7,184 nucleotides of DNA from Dichloromethanomonas sp964477085 (GTDB lineage Bacteria > Bacillota > Desulfitobacteriia > Desulfitobacteriales > Syntrophobotulaceae). Location of the stretch: NCBI GenBank assembly GCA_964477085.1, contig CAYZDF010000106.1, forward strand, positions 1 through 7,184, read 5' to 3'. Below the pieces are notes generated by a model. That model searched no databases, had not been told where the DNA came from, and saw only the letters and a program-made list of their open reading frames with translations. Below, piece by piece: positions 1 to 5,754 of the stretch; within the stretch, counting starts at the first letter, position 1; each line of letters starts with the position of its first letter. The translations under genes and the position numbers were made by a program.

Positions 1-79
1 TAACTATTTTGTTGTATGTAGTCAAGAAAATTATTATTGACGATTAGACCCCCTGCCTCTAAGGGCACCAAAAAAGGAA

Positions 80-99
80 TGAAAATATTATTATTTTCA
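80..99 (-). terminator. weak hairpin, possible terminator after mbl
   Basis: A perfect 8-bp inverted repeat, TGAAAATA / TATTTTCA with a 4-nt loop, begins 12 nt beyond the mbl stop codon. On the minus strand it is followed by TTCCTTTTTT (79-70). Position and T-rich tail suit transcription termination of mbl, but the stem is almost all A-T, so it would be a weak intrinsic terminator. The rest of 1-111 holds no complete gene. A TTGACT at 25-20 on the minus strand could be the -35 box of a next gene whose -10 lies off the edge. Confidence 0.35.
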
Positions 100-111
100 G
101 GGTAAATTCTA

Positions 112-1101
112 CTATTTAAAACTGGATTTTAATACTTTTCCGGTTCCAAGAGCCACACAAGAAATTGGATTATCAGCTACTGAAACGACTAATCCGGTCT
201 CTCTCGAGATCCTGCGGTCAAGAGAATTGACCATAGAACCACCACCAGTCATGATAATACCTTTGCTCATGATATCGGCTGCCAATTCTGGGGGAGTCCG
301 CTCCAGAACGTCTTTGACACCTGCAACAATAGAATCGATGCTCTCTTCCATCGCTCTAAACGTATCTTTAGAATTGATTATAATCGTCTTTGGAAGTCCG
401 GTAATCAGATCTCTGCCCTTTACTTCCATTTCATCATTATCTTTTCTTCCTTCCGAAACAGCACAACCTACTCTTATTTTAATTTCTTCTGCTGTTCTCT
501 CTCCAATCATCAGATTATGCTCACGCCGGACAAACCGAATAATAGCTTCATCGAGCTTATCTCCACCAATGCGTATACTTTTCTTGGTAACGATCCCTCC
601 AAGACTGAGTACCGCAATATCCGTTGTTCCCCCTCCAATATCCACAACCAAATTTCCTTCTGGACTGTTAATATCGAGACCCGCTCCGAGAGCTGCAGCG
701 TACGGTTCCTCCACAACTTTCACCTGTCCGGCACCTGCTTTATAAGCTGCTTGTTTTACTGCTCTCTCCTCGACTTCTGTTACACCTGAAGGGATACAGA
801 CCACGACTTTATTCTTAATAAATGGCCAATTTTTAATACCAGCCTTTTTTAATAAATATTTGAGCATGATCTCGGTAGTCTGGTAATCAGCAATAACCCC
901 GTCTTTCATTGGTCTTATTGCTGTAATATTCCCAGGCGTTCTCCCAAGCATCATCCTGGCTTCTTCTCCTACCGCAATCCTCTTCCCAGTATTCTTGTCA
1001 ATTGCTACGACTGAAGGTTCATTCAATACAATCCCCTTTCCATGGACATAAACAAGGACACTCGCGGTACCTAAATCAATCCCCATCTCTGTTCCAAACA
1101 T
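112..1101 (-). CDS. mbl: MreB/Mbl-family rod-shape actin homologue
   Basis: Bacterial actin that polymerises on ATP at the inner face of the membrane and guides the elongasome during lateral wall growth. The 329 residues are full length for the family. Actin-fold motifs are intact: phosphate-1 loop GIDLGT (7-12), VVEEP around the conserved Glu131/Glu132, phosphate-2 loop DIGGGTTD (154-161), IGERTAEEIK (199-208), and adenosine loop TGGGS (285-289). The N-terminus MFGTEMGIDLGT resembles B. subtilis Mbl, and the place just downstream of spoIIID is where mbl sits in Bacillus; hence the symbol. Some segments (for example VCIPSGVTEVEERAV, 101-115) read more like MreB, so 'mreB' is an equally fair generic name. 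The ATG at 1101 has an AAGGGAG site 8 nt upstream. A separate promoter is predicted at 1145-1173, so expression need not depend on spoIIID. Confidence 0.93.
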   Translation of the reverse strand: MFGTEMGIDLGTASVLVYVHGKGIVLNEPSVVAIDKNTGKRIAVGEEARMMLGRTPGNITAIRPMKDGVIADYQTTEIMLKYLLKKAGIKNWPFIKNKVVVCIPSGVTEVEERAVKQAAYKAGAGQVKVVEEPYAAALGAGLDINSPEGNLVVDIGGGTTDIAVLSLGGIVTKKSIRIGGDKLDEAIIRFVRREHNLMIGERTAEEIKIRVGCAVSEGRKDNDEMEVKGRDLITGLPKTIIINSKDTFRAMEESIDSIVAGVKDVLERTPPELAADIMSKGIIMTGGGSMVNSLDRRISRETGLVVSVADNPISCVALGTGKVLKSSFK

Positions 1102-1135
1102 CGACTATACTCCCTTCTCATTAAATGCTTTTAGG

Positions 1136-1142
1136 CTTGTCC
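1136..1142 (-). promoter_or_regulatory. SpoIIID-like binding motif at mbl start
   Basis: The minus strand reads GGACAAG, followed by C. This matches the core of the published B. subtilis SpoIIID consensus (WWRRACARNY, often GGACAAG). It begins 2 nt downstream of the predicted mbl -10 box, where RNA synthesis would start; a bound protein there would be expected to repress. The neighbouring upstream gene encodes SpoIIID. Only the short motif is seen, and the first flanking W is not matched. Confidence 0.4.
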
Positions 1143-1144
1143 TC

Positions 1145-1173
1145 ATTATAATAAAGTGACGATCCATACTAAA
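1145..1173 (-). promoter_or_regulatory. predicted sigma-A promoter of mbl
   Basis: The minus strand carries a perfect -10 TATAAT (1150-1145), spaced 17 nt from TTTAGT (1173-1168), a poor -35 matching 3 of 6 bases. It lies 44 nt upstream of the mbl ATG, between the hairpin after spoIIID and the gene. A vegetative promoter is expected because mbl is needed in growing cells while spoIIID is a sporulation gene. Confidence 0.5.
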
Positions 1174-1182
1174 CTTGGCCAA

Positions 1183-1299
1183 TTATCGTACAAAATACAA
1201 TCTCCCGGGGATGGGAGATATTTTTTCATAATATTCGCTGTTTTTATCTGTTTTCCTTTTTCTTTCTGCATAAAATAACTTTTTTTGCTTTTTAGTCAT
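1183..1299 (-). CDS. possible 38-aa basic peptide after spoIIID
   Basis: An ATG one nucleotide after the spoIIID stop codon opens a 38-codon frame ending in TAA. The product begins MTKKQKKLFYAERKRK and ends GRLYFVR. It is rich in Lys and Arg in its first half and has no cysteine or membrane segment. I do not recognise it. No Shine-Dalgarno sequence precedes it, but the tight junction would allow translational coupling to spoIIID. Against it: the region is A-rich, which yields Lys codons by chance, and the frame's 3' part contains the hairpin 1200-1219 that looks like a terminator. Treat as a candidate only. Confidence 0.2.
   Translation of the reverse strand: MTKKQKKLFYAERKRKTDKNSEYYEKISPIPGRLYFVR
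1200..1219 (-). terminator. hairpin after spoIIID, possible bidirectional terminator
   Basis: A 7-bp perfect stem ATCTCCC / GGGAGAT encloses a 6-nt loop (1207-1212). Read on the minus strand it follows spoIIID by about 80 nt and leads into TGTATTTTG, a modest T-rich tail. Read on the plus strand it is followed by ATTTTTTC, a better tail, though no plus-strand gene is visible upstream. It probably separates spoIIID from mbl. Confidence 0.5.
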
Positions 1300-1300
1300 G

Positions 1301-1555
1301 CTAATCACAAATTTGCTTATACTTCTTCTTTGTTGCCTCACCACCTCGAATATGTCTCTCTGCTTTGTTGCTGTCTAATATATGCTTAACCTGCGAAGAA
1401 AGCTGTTTGTTAATATGAGGTAGTCGTTCGGTTACATCTTTGTGCACGGTTGATTTTGAAACCCCAAACACTTCTGCTGTCTGTCTTACTGTACAGCTCG
1501 ACTCTATAATGTAGTTGCCGATATCCAATGCTCTTCGTTTAATATGTTCCTGCAC
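1301..1555 (-). CDS. spoIIID: sporulation transcriptional regulator SpoIIID
   Basis: Small DNA-binding regulator that acts in the mother cell after engulfment begins, activating and repressing sigma-E-dependent genes and helping the switch to sigma-K. The 84 residues align along their length with B. subtilis SpoIIID (93 aa). The helix-turn-helix lies at about 22-42 with the signature FGVSKSTVHKD (30-40) followed by TERLP. The basic C-terminal segment RGGEATKKKYK (70-80) is also conserved. The start is GTG at 1555 with AAGGGGAG (1570-1563) 7 nt upstream. The gene stands alone between the spoIID terminator and the hairpin at 1200-1219. Sigma-E control is expected from the family, but CATA motifs upstream (around 1582-1602) have no -35 partner at proper spacing, so no promoter is called. 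Confidence 0.96.
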   Translation of the reverse strand: MQEHIKRRALDIGNYIIESSCTVRQTAEVFGVSKSTVHKDVTERLPHINKQLSSQVKHILDSNKAERHIRGGEATKKKYKQICD

Positions 1556-1614
1556 GCTCCCTCTCCCCTTTATATCCAGCTATGTTAATTCATTTATATG
1601 CTGGTACAATTAAA

Positions 1615-1640
1615 AAAGACATCCTTTAGAGGATGTCTTT
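1615..1640 (-). terminator. strong intrinsic terminator after spoIID
   Basis: An 11-bp perfect stem AAAGACATCCT / AGGATGTCTTT has a 4-nt loop (1626-1629). On the minus strand it runs into an unbroken T stretch (TCTTTTTTAA), the classic Rho-independent form. It lies about 60 nt after the spoIID stop and insulates spoIIID from the murA-spoIID unit. T-rich sequence follows on the plus strand too, so it may work both ways. Confidence 0.85.
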
Positions 1641-1701
1641 GTTTGGTAATTACTGTACATTATTCAACTTTTTGGTTTCTGGTTTTATATTAAGAAGAAA
1701 T

Positions 1702-2634
1702 CTAATACACCTTCTGCAGTTTGGTGCCTGGATAATAATATCCGAGTATCTCCGTATGTGCTTTTCCGGCTTTGGCTAAATCGTTGGCACCATATTGAGA
1801 CATCCCCACCGCATGCCCTTTACCATAGGTTATAATCTCGATCTTCTTCCCCTGAAGTCTCCATTCAAAATCGGTTGACGGCAATCCCAGTTTGGCTCGT
1901 AAGTCAGTTCCCTCAAATACTTTATTTCTGATGGCCAAGGTTTTGATTCGGCCTGCTTTTGTTCGGCCAATGATAATGATGTCACTGTCAGTAAACTGTA
2001 GCGGAATTTGAGTAAAACCTAATAGCTTATAAAATTGATCAATAGCGTATACTTGATGTTTAACAAATCTCAAAGGTGTTACTTCCCCGGAGGGTACACT
2101 TACTAAATAACTCGTCTCGGCACTCCATACGTCGCTCCCTTTTTCCGTATTCTTCCGGCCACAGCTGCTATGGTAGACGGCATCAATGCGCTTCCCGTTA
2201 TAAGTCAGTATCATTCCCTGTGTTTCTTCTACTGCTTTTGCAATTTTACGATGATATTTGAAATAGTTTATAATGCCCCATTTCCTTAACATATCTTGCT
2301 TTGAATTCCAAGCCTGGGTCTTCTCTGTGGTATCGACATCAAAAGAAGCCCTTTGTTGGTTATCCTCTATTTTTTTGAGCACATATGTTCTCGCAGCAAC
2401 AGCTTGAGCCTTTAATGCTTCCAACTCAAACTCAGCCGGCATCTCTGCGGCAACCACGCCAACCAAGTAATTCTCCAACAGTGTACTCTTTACTTCACCG
2501 TTAGGCATAACTATCCTAACTTGAAGATGTTTCGATGGTGTTCCAAAAAAAAGTGTTATAGTATAGGGAAATATTCCGACTAAAAAGATAACGGCCAAAA
2601 AAGCAGCCGTTATTTTTTTCATATTTAGGTTCAC
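1702..2634 (-). CDS. spoIID: stage II sporulation protein D, peptidoglycan hydrolase
   Basis: SpoIID is a membrane-anchored lytic transglycosylase of the mother cell. With SpoIIM and SpoIIP it thins septal peptidoglycan and drives engulfment of the forespore. Seen here (310 aa from the chosen start): a membrane anchor at about 8-29; VAAEMPAEF (61-69), where Glu64 matches the catalytic glutamate of B. subtilis SpoIID; EALKAQAVAARTY (72-84); YHSSCG (154-159), whose His155 and Cys158 lie where C. difficile SpoIID has zinc ligands; and the conserved GKGHAVGMSQYGA (271-283). GTG at 2634 is chosen because GGGAGGA (2647-2641) lies 6 nt upstream. An in-frame TTG at 2688 has no ribosome site, and the ATG at 2622 would be too far from one. 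The gene follows murA by 78 nt that include a sigma-E-like promoter. Bacillus has spoIIQ next, but here the terminator and spoIIID follow directly. Confidence 0.94.
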   Translation of the reverse strand: MNLNMKKITAAFLAVIFLVGIFPYTITLFFGTPSKHLQVRIVMPNGEVKSTLLENYLVGVVAAEMPAEFELEALKAQAVAARTYVLKKIEDNQQRASFDVDTTEKTQAWNSKQDMLRKWGIINYFKYHRKIAKAVEETQGMILTYNGKRIDAVYHSSCGRKNTEKGSDVWSAETSYLVSVPSGEVTPLRFVKHQVYAIDQFYKLLGFTQIPLQFTDSDIIIIGRTKAGRIKTLAIRNKVFEGTDLRAKLGLPSTDFEWRLQGKKIEIITYGKGHAVGMSQYGANDLAKAGKAHTEILGYYYPGTKLQKVY

Positions 2635-2668
2635 ATTCCATCCTCCCAGCAGTACAAGCTTTAGATTA

Positions 2669-2697
2669 TTTCTATGCGTTGGGAGCAATGGTTATGA
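2669..2697 (-). promoter_or_regulatory. predicted sigma-E promoter of spoIID
   Basis: In the murA-spoIID gap the minus strand reads TCATAAC (2697-2691), 14 nt, then CATAGAAA (2676-2669). The published B. subtilis sigma-E pattern is roughly KMATAWT, 14 nt, CATACAAT. The match covers KMATA in the -35 and CATA plus two A positions in the -10, at the preferred spacing. spoIID is a classic sigma-E target, so context agrees. Confidence 0.55.
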
Positions 2698-2712
2698 TTC
2701 GCTATAATTAAA

Positions 2713-3984
2713 TTATTCAGTTTTAATCATATCCGCACCGAGTATTCTAAGCTTTAAATCAAGATTTTCATAGCCACGTTCTATATGATGAATTTCGCGG
2801 ATCTCTGAAGTTCCGTTTGCCGTTAATGCTGCCAGAATTAAAGCAGCTCCTGCACGCAAATCACTGGCAACGACAGTAGCAGCATTGAGGCTTTCCATCC
2901 CCTGGACAATTGCACTTCGACCTTCTATCTTAATGTCGGCACCCATTCTCTTTAATTCATCAACATGCATAAATCTATTTTCAAAAACGGTCTCCGTGAT
3001 CACCGCTGTCCCCTTTGCTTTCGTCAGCATCGCAAGGATTGGTGCTTGTAAGTCAGTGGGGAAACCTGGGTGTACTTGTGTTTTGACATCAACCGCATTA
3101 TAACAGCCCTTGCCTATCACCCGTATACCGTCATCTTCCTCACGATATATAACTCCTGCTTCATCAAGCTTTGCTAACAATGGTTTAAGGTGAGCTGGAA
3201 TCACATTCCTGACAAGGACCTCCCCCCCACAGGCGGCAGCCATTAAAATGAACGTTCCTGCTTCTATCCGATCCGGTATTACTGTATGGGTAGTACCATG
3301 GAACTCTTTGATACCTTCAATATAGATGATATTAGTCCCCGCACCACGGATCTTACCACCCATTTCGTTTAGGAAATTGGCTAGATCAACAATCTCAGGT
3401 TCCTGAGCAGCATTCTCAATGATTGTTGTTCCTTCCGCACAAGCTGCAGCCATCATGATATTTTCAGTAGCACCCACGCTTGGAAAATCAAGATAAATCC
3501 TTGCTCCTTTGAGTCTGGAAGCACTCACATCCAAAAACCCATGGTCCATACGCACCTGAGCTCCTAAACACTCAAGTCCTTTTAGATGCCAATTAATCGG
3601 CCTGGAGCCAATAGCGCAACCACCTGGATGTGAAATCCTTACTCTGCCTTTACGGGCAAGCATCGGTCCCATAATAAAAATGGATGCCCGCATTTTAGAA
3701 ATAAGATCAAAAGGTGCCTCGATACTCTCTATCTCCTTTATGGAAATATGCATCTTTTTTCCGGTCCGTTTTACCTTACCTCCAAAAGATTCAATAACCT
3801 GGCCCATGACCTGTACATCCAATAAATCTGGTACTTCTTCAATTACAACTTTATCTGTGGTTAACAGGCTTGCAGCAATAATAGGTAAAATGGCGTTTTT
3901 AGCACCACTGACATCTACTTTCCCGTGAAGTTCCTTGCCACCTGTTACTAAATATTTGCCCAACGTTCTGTCATCTCCTGACAT
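2713..3984 (-). CDS. murA: UDP-GlcNAc 1-carboxyvinyltransferase MurA
   Basis: Cytoplasmic enzyme that transfers enolpyruvate from PEP to UDP-N-acetylglucosamine, the first committed step of peptidoglycan precursor synthesis. The 423 residues span the family. Key residues in E. coli terms: Lys29-Asn30 (K22/N23) in SGAKNAILP; Arg99 (R91) in MRASI; catalytic Cys123 (C115) in HPGGCAIGSRPI, the residue fosfomycin alkylates; Asp311 (D305) in GFPTDLQAP; Arg403 (R397) in IERGYEN. With Cys present, fosfomycin sensitivity of the enzyme is expected. The start is uncertain. ATG at 3984 has only a weak AGAGAG upstream, while TTG at 3963 (residue 8) is preceded by AGGAG and gives the usual short MurA N-terminus (416 aa). 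No terminator separates it from ywmB, and a weak promoter is possible at 4009-4036. Its position between ywmB and spoIID matches murAA in Bacillus. Confidence 0.96.
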   Translation of the reverse strand: MSGDDRTLGKYLVTGGKELHGKVDVSGAKNAILPIIAASLLTTDKVVIEEVPDLLDVQVMGQVIESFGGKVKRTGKKMHISIKEIESIEAPFDLISKMRASIFIMGPMLARKGRVRISHPGGCAIGSRPINWHLKGLECLGAQVRMDHGFLDVSASRLKGARIYLDFPSVGATENIMMAAACAEGTTIIENAAQEPEIVDLANFLNEMGGKIRGAGTNIIYIEGIKEFHGTTHTVIPDRIEAGTFILMAAACGGEVLVRNVIPAHLKPLLAKLDEAGVIYREEDDGIRVIGKGCYNAVDVKTQVHPGFPTDLQAPILAMLTKAKGTAVITETVFENRFMHVDELKRMGADIKIEGRSAIVQGMESLNAATVVASDLRAGAALILAALTANGTSEIREIHHIERGYENLDLKLRILGADMIKTE

Positions 3985-4008
3985 ATTTCTATCTCTCTTG
4001 CTTCAATG

Positions 4009-4036
4009 TTTATAATGCAGAGAAGTTAGGAATGAA
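4009..4036 (-). promoter_or_regulatory. possible weak promoter of murA
   Basis: The minus strand has TATAAA (4014-4009), one mismatch from a consensus -10, 16 nt from TTCATT (4036-4031), a poor -35. It lies 24 nt upstream of the called murA ATG. The ywmB-murA gap is 134 nt with no convincing terminator, so murA may be read both from here and from upstream. The AT-rich background makes chance matches likely. Confidence 0.28.
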
Positions 4037-4118
4037 TTTAGTTATATGTGTTTTTTTCTAACCTTATTAATTCTTTTTCTTACACTATTATTCCTGCTCT
4101 TATCTAAAATTCCCTTTG

Positions 4119-4757
4119 CTAAAATTCTTCCAGCAGAGCAGGTATTGCCAGTACTGTCTGGCCTTGGTTGTTTTTATGCATTGTTTTGGCTACAACTTGA
4201 ATGTTTGCTACTTTCTTGGTAAGCATATTACTTTGGGGTAATAGCTGATGAACACCTGATATTGATATCATATTCTCACAATGGACCTCTTGTATAGCGG
4301 TAATATTACTTTGATCAAAATACTCTGAAGGATTTAATAAACTATGTATCCGTTCCTCAAAGATAACTTTTGTTTGTTTGTCTTCTAATGACTTTTGTAG
4401 GTCATAATAAAACCTCAACGCATCTCTTTCTTCAGTTTTTTCTATAACTGAAGATGCTTTATATTTAAATGCCCTCCGTCCTGAATAATCGCTTAGGATC
4501 TCTTTATGCCACTTTAACTCTGTACCGTGCAATGCACTTTCAATTCTTGAAAGGTCTGCAGGATCTTCAGACCAAATAATATAGTCAATATGGGCATTCA
4601 ATACTTCAGCCAGACCTGATTCTAGGAGCAGGGGAAAGCTTTGCACCTGATGCTTGTTATATAGAGAATCAGCAAATAATAAGGTTGGAGTCAACAAAAT
4701 TATAACGATCAAAACAGTAATTGTAAACTTATTATTGTTTTTTAGATATAAAAACAT
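4119..4757 (-). CDS. ywmB: YwmB-family secreted/anchored protein
   Basis: Member of the YwmB family (named for a TATA-box-binding-protein-like fold; role unknown), typically found just upstream of murA in spore formers. The 212 residues begin with a basic stretch and a hydrophobic segment (about 11-28) ending LLFAD. This is a signal peptide or anchor, so the body lies outside the membrane and a DNA-binding role is unlikely. Family-like features are the segment NMISISGVHQLLPQ (162-175) and the C-terminus QTVLAIPALLEEF (200-212), which resemble the SVSGY...LP and T-V-IGTP-EY endings of YwmB proteins. The middle is highly diverged, so the name leans partly on position. ATG at 4757 is preferred over an upstream in-frame start at 4826 because GAGG lies 7 nt before it and it puts the signal segment at the N-terminus. 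No clear promoter is seen in the 203-nt gap to the divergent metal sensor. Confidence 0.75.
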   Translation of the reverse strand: MFLYLKNNNKFTITVLIVIILLTPTLLFADSLYNKHQVQSFPLLLESGLAEVLNAHIDYIIWSEDPADLSRIESALHGTELKWHKEILSDYSGRRAFKYKASSVIEKTEERDALRFYYDLQKSLEDKQTKVIFEERIHSLLNPSEYFDQSNITAIQEVHCENMISISGVHQLLPQSNMLTKKVANIQVVAKTMHKNNQGQTVLAIPALLEEF

Positions 4758-4881
4758 TTTTTCGCCTCGTTTGACATTAAAATTGAATAGTATTCTTTTA
4801 GAATCATTAATAGTTTGACCAAACACACTGAAGCCAAAACATAAGATAAAATGTAAAGTTTATAATTATCGCCTAATATTC

Positions 4882-4910
4882 TTGTGATCATTGTTTTTCG
4901 TGCTAATATA
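4882..4910 (+). promoter_or_regulatory. possible promoter of the metal sensor gene
   Basis: TTGTGA (4882-4887) is followed by an AT-rich run (4904-4914) holding several poor -10 candidates, AATATA at 17-nt spacing and TAATAT at 16. It lies about 50 nt upstream of the TTG start. I see no G-tract palindrome of the kind CsoR/InrS proteins bind, so autoregulation is not evident. The exact boxes are uncertain. Confidence 0.3.
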
Positions 4911-4960
4911 TAAGTAGTAGCAAAACTAACAAATTACACTTATGGAAGGGAGACCTACCA

Positions 4961-5257
4961 TTGGAAGGCAATAGTCATTCTCACGGACATACACATCATC
5001 ATCCCAATAAAAAAAGCGTCCTCAATCGTCTTTCCAGACTTATTGGGCACCTAGAGGGGATTAAACGAATGGTAGATGAAGATGTGGATTGCAGTGATAT
5101 TCTCATCCAATTATCGGCAGTACGCTCTGCGATCAATAGTACAGGTAAGATTATTCTCAGTGATCATATAAACCATTGTTTGATTCATGCTTATGAAGAA
5201 AATGACAATGAGGTTATTGATAAATTAAATGATGCTATTAACAAATTTTTAAAATAA
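4961..5257 (+). CDS. CsoR/RcnR-family metal-sensing repressor
   Basis: All-helical repressor of the DUF156 (CsoR/RcnR/FrmR) family; such proteins leave DNA when metal, formaldehyde or sulfur species bind. The 98 residues contain the family core from RLSRLIGHLEGIKRMVDED (23-41) to the end. Ligand positions are Cys44, His69 and Cys73, with the 25- and 4-residue spacing of the CsoR copper site. The N-terminus is His-rich (SHSHGHTHHHP, 5-15). In an ungapped alignment with RcnR, His12 falls on RcnR His3, giving an H-C-H-C pattern as in the nickel sensor InrS; copper remains possible. The start is TTG at 4961 with AAGGGAG (4946-4952) 8 nt upstream. An ATG at 4942 is in another frame and stops after 10 codons. 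The gene is monocistronic, opposite to all neighbours, and no metal transporter lies beside it, so its targets are elsewhere. Confidence 0.9.
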   Translation: MEGNSHSHGHTHHHPNKKSVLNRLSRLIGHLEGIKRMVDEDVDCSDILIQLSAVRSAINSTGKIILSDHINHCLIHAYEENDNEVIDKLNDAINKFLK

Positions 5258-5290
5258 TCTTCAACGTATTTAGAAAATGATACTATGCGC

Positions 5291-5318
5291 AAAGTGCACG
5301 GCATGAACCGTGCACTTT
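5291..5318. terminator. bidirectional terminator between sensor and atpC
   Basis: An 11-bp perfect stem AAAGTGCACGG / CCGTGCACTTT has a 6-nt loop (5302-5307). It sits 33 nt after the stop of the plus-strand metal sensor and 31 nt after the stop of minus-strand atpC. The plus-strand tail is TTTTAATG and the minus-strand tail CTTTGCGC, so the T-run is short in both directions. The strong stem between convergent genes makes a shared terminator likely. Confidence 0.8.
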
Positions 5319-5349
5319 TAATGTTAACTTATTTGATTATTAATAGTTA

Positions 5350-5751
5350 CTAGCGCTCAACAGCTTTGATTCTGGCTATCGCTCTTTTTAAGGCAACTTC
5401 AGCCCTAGCGAGATCCGTATCGGGCTGGCGTTCCTGCAGACGCTTCTGCGCCCTGTCTTTAGCTGCCTGAGCCCTCTCAATATTAACATTTTCAGCAGTT
5501 TCGGCAGTATTGGCAAGCACCGTCACTTTATTGTTTACAACTTCCATAAAACCACCGCTGATGGCCAATTTACTAATTTTTCCACCTTCGGTATACCGGA
5601 CAACACCAATACCTAAACCTGCGATGAGCGGAGCATGATTGGGCAAGATACCTAATTCGCCATTTTCACCTGGGACAACGACGAATTCTACATCCTTATT
5701 CAGGACTTGGCCGTCAGGTGCAACGACATTAAAATTGAAAGTTCCTGCCAT
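5350..5751 (-). CDS. atpC: F1Fo ATP synthase epsilon subunit
   Basis: Epsilon is part of the central rotor stalk of F1 and can inhibit ATP hydrolysis through its C-terminal helices. The 133 residues have the usual two parts: an N-terminal beta-sandwich (about 3-85, with VVVPGENGELGILPNHAPL at 24-42 and ISGGFMEV at 64-71) and a C-terminal helical hairpin (about 88-133). The hairpin carries RAQAAKDRAQKRL (93-105) and LKRAIARI (121-128), like Bacillus epsilon. In the ATP-binding motif I(L)DxxRA the aspartate is replaced by Asn90 (VNIERA). It starts 3 nt after the atpD stop, with GGGAG inside the end of atpD as its ribosome site. It ends the atp operon at the 5291-5318 hairpin. Confidence 0.96.
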   Translation of the reverse strand: MAGTFNFNVVAPDGQVLNKDVEFVVVPGENGELGILPNHAPLIAGLGIGVVRYTEGGKISKLAISGGFMEVVNNKVTVLANTAETAENVNIERAQAAKDRAQKRLQERQPDTDLARAEVALKRAIARIKAVER

Positions 5752-5754
5752 AAT

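Noticed and set aside
227..745. 172-codon open frame on the plus strand inside mbl
   Set aside because: It lies antisense to a strongly conserved gene with all actin motifs intact, has no recognisable domain, and is explained as a shadow of the mbl codons.
1576..1604. CCAGC / GCTGG inverted repeat upstream of spoIIID, possible operator
   Set aside because: The arms are only 5 bp with a 19-nt gap and do not extend inward or outward; such pairs are common by chance.
4025..4063. GTTAG / CTAAC pair flanking a T-run between ywmB and murA as a terminator
   Set aside because: The arms are only 5 bp and far apart, and the T-run lies inside the loop, so it does not form a terminator for either strand.
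4942..4974. ATG at 4942 as a start or leader peptide for the metal sensor
   Set aside because: Its frame stops after 10 codons at a TAG. The ATG overlaps the ribosome site of the TTG start, and there is no sign of a leader mechanism.
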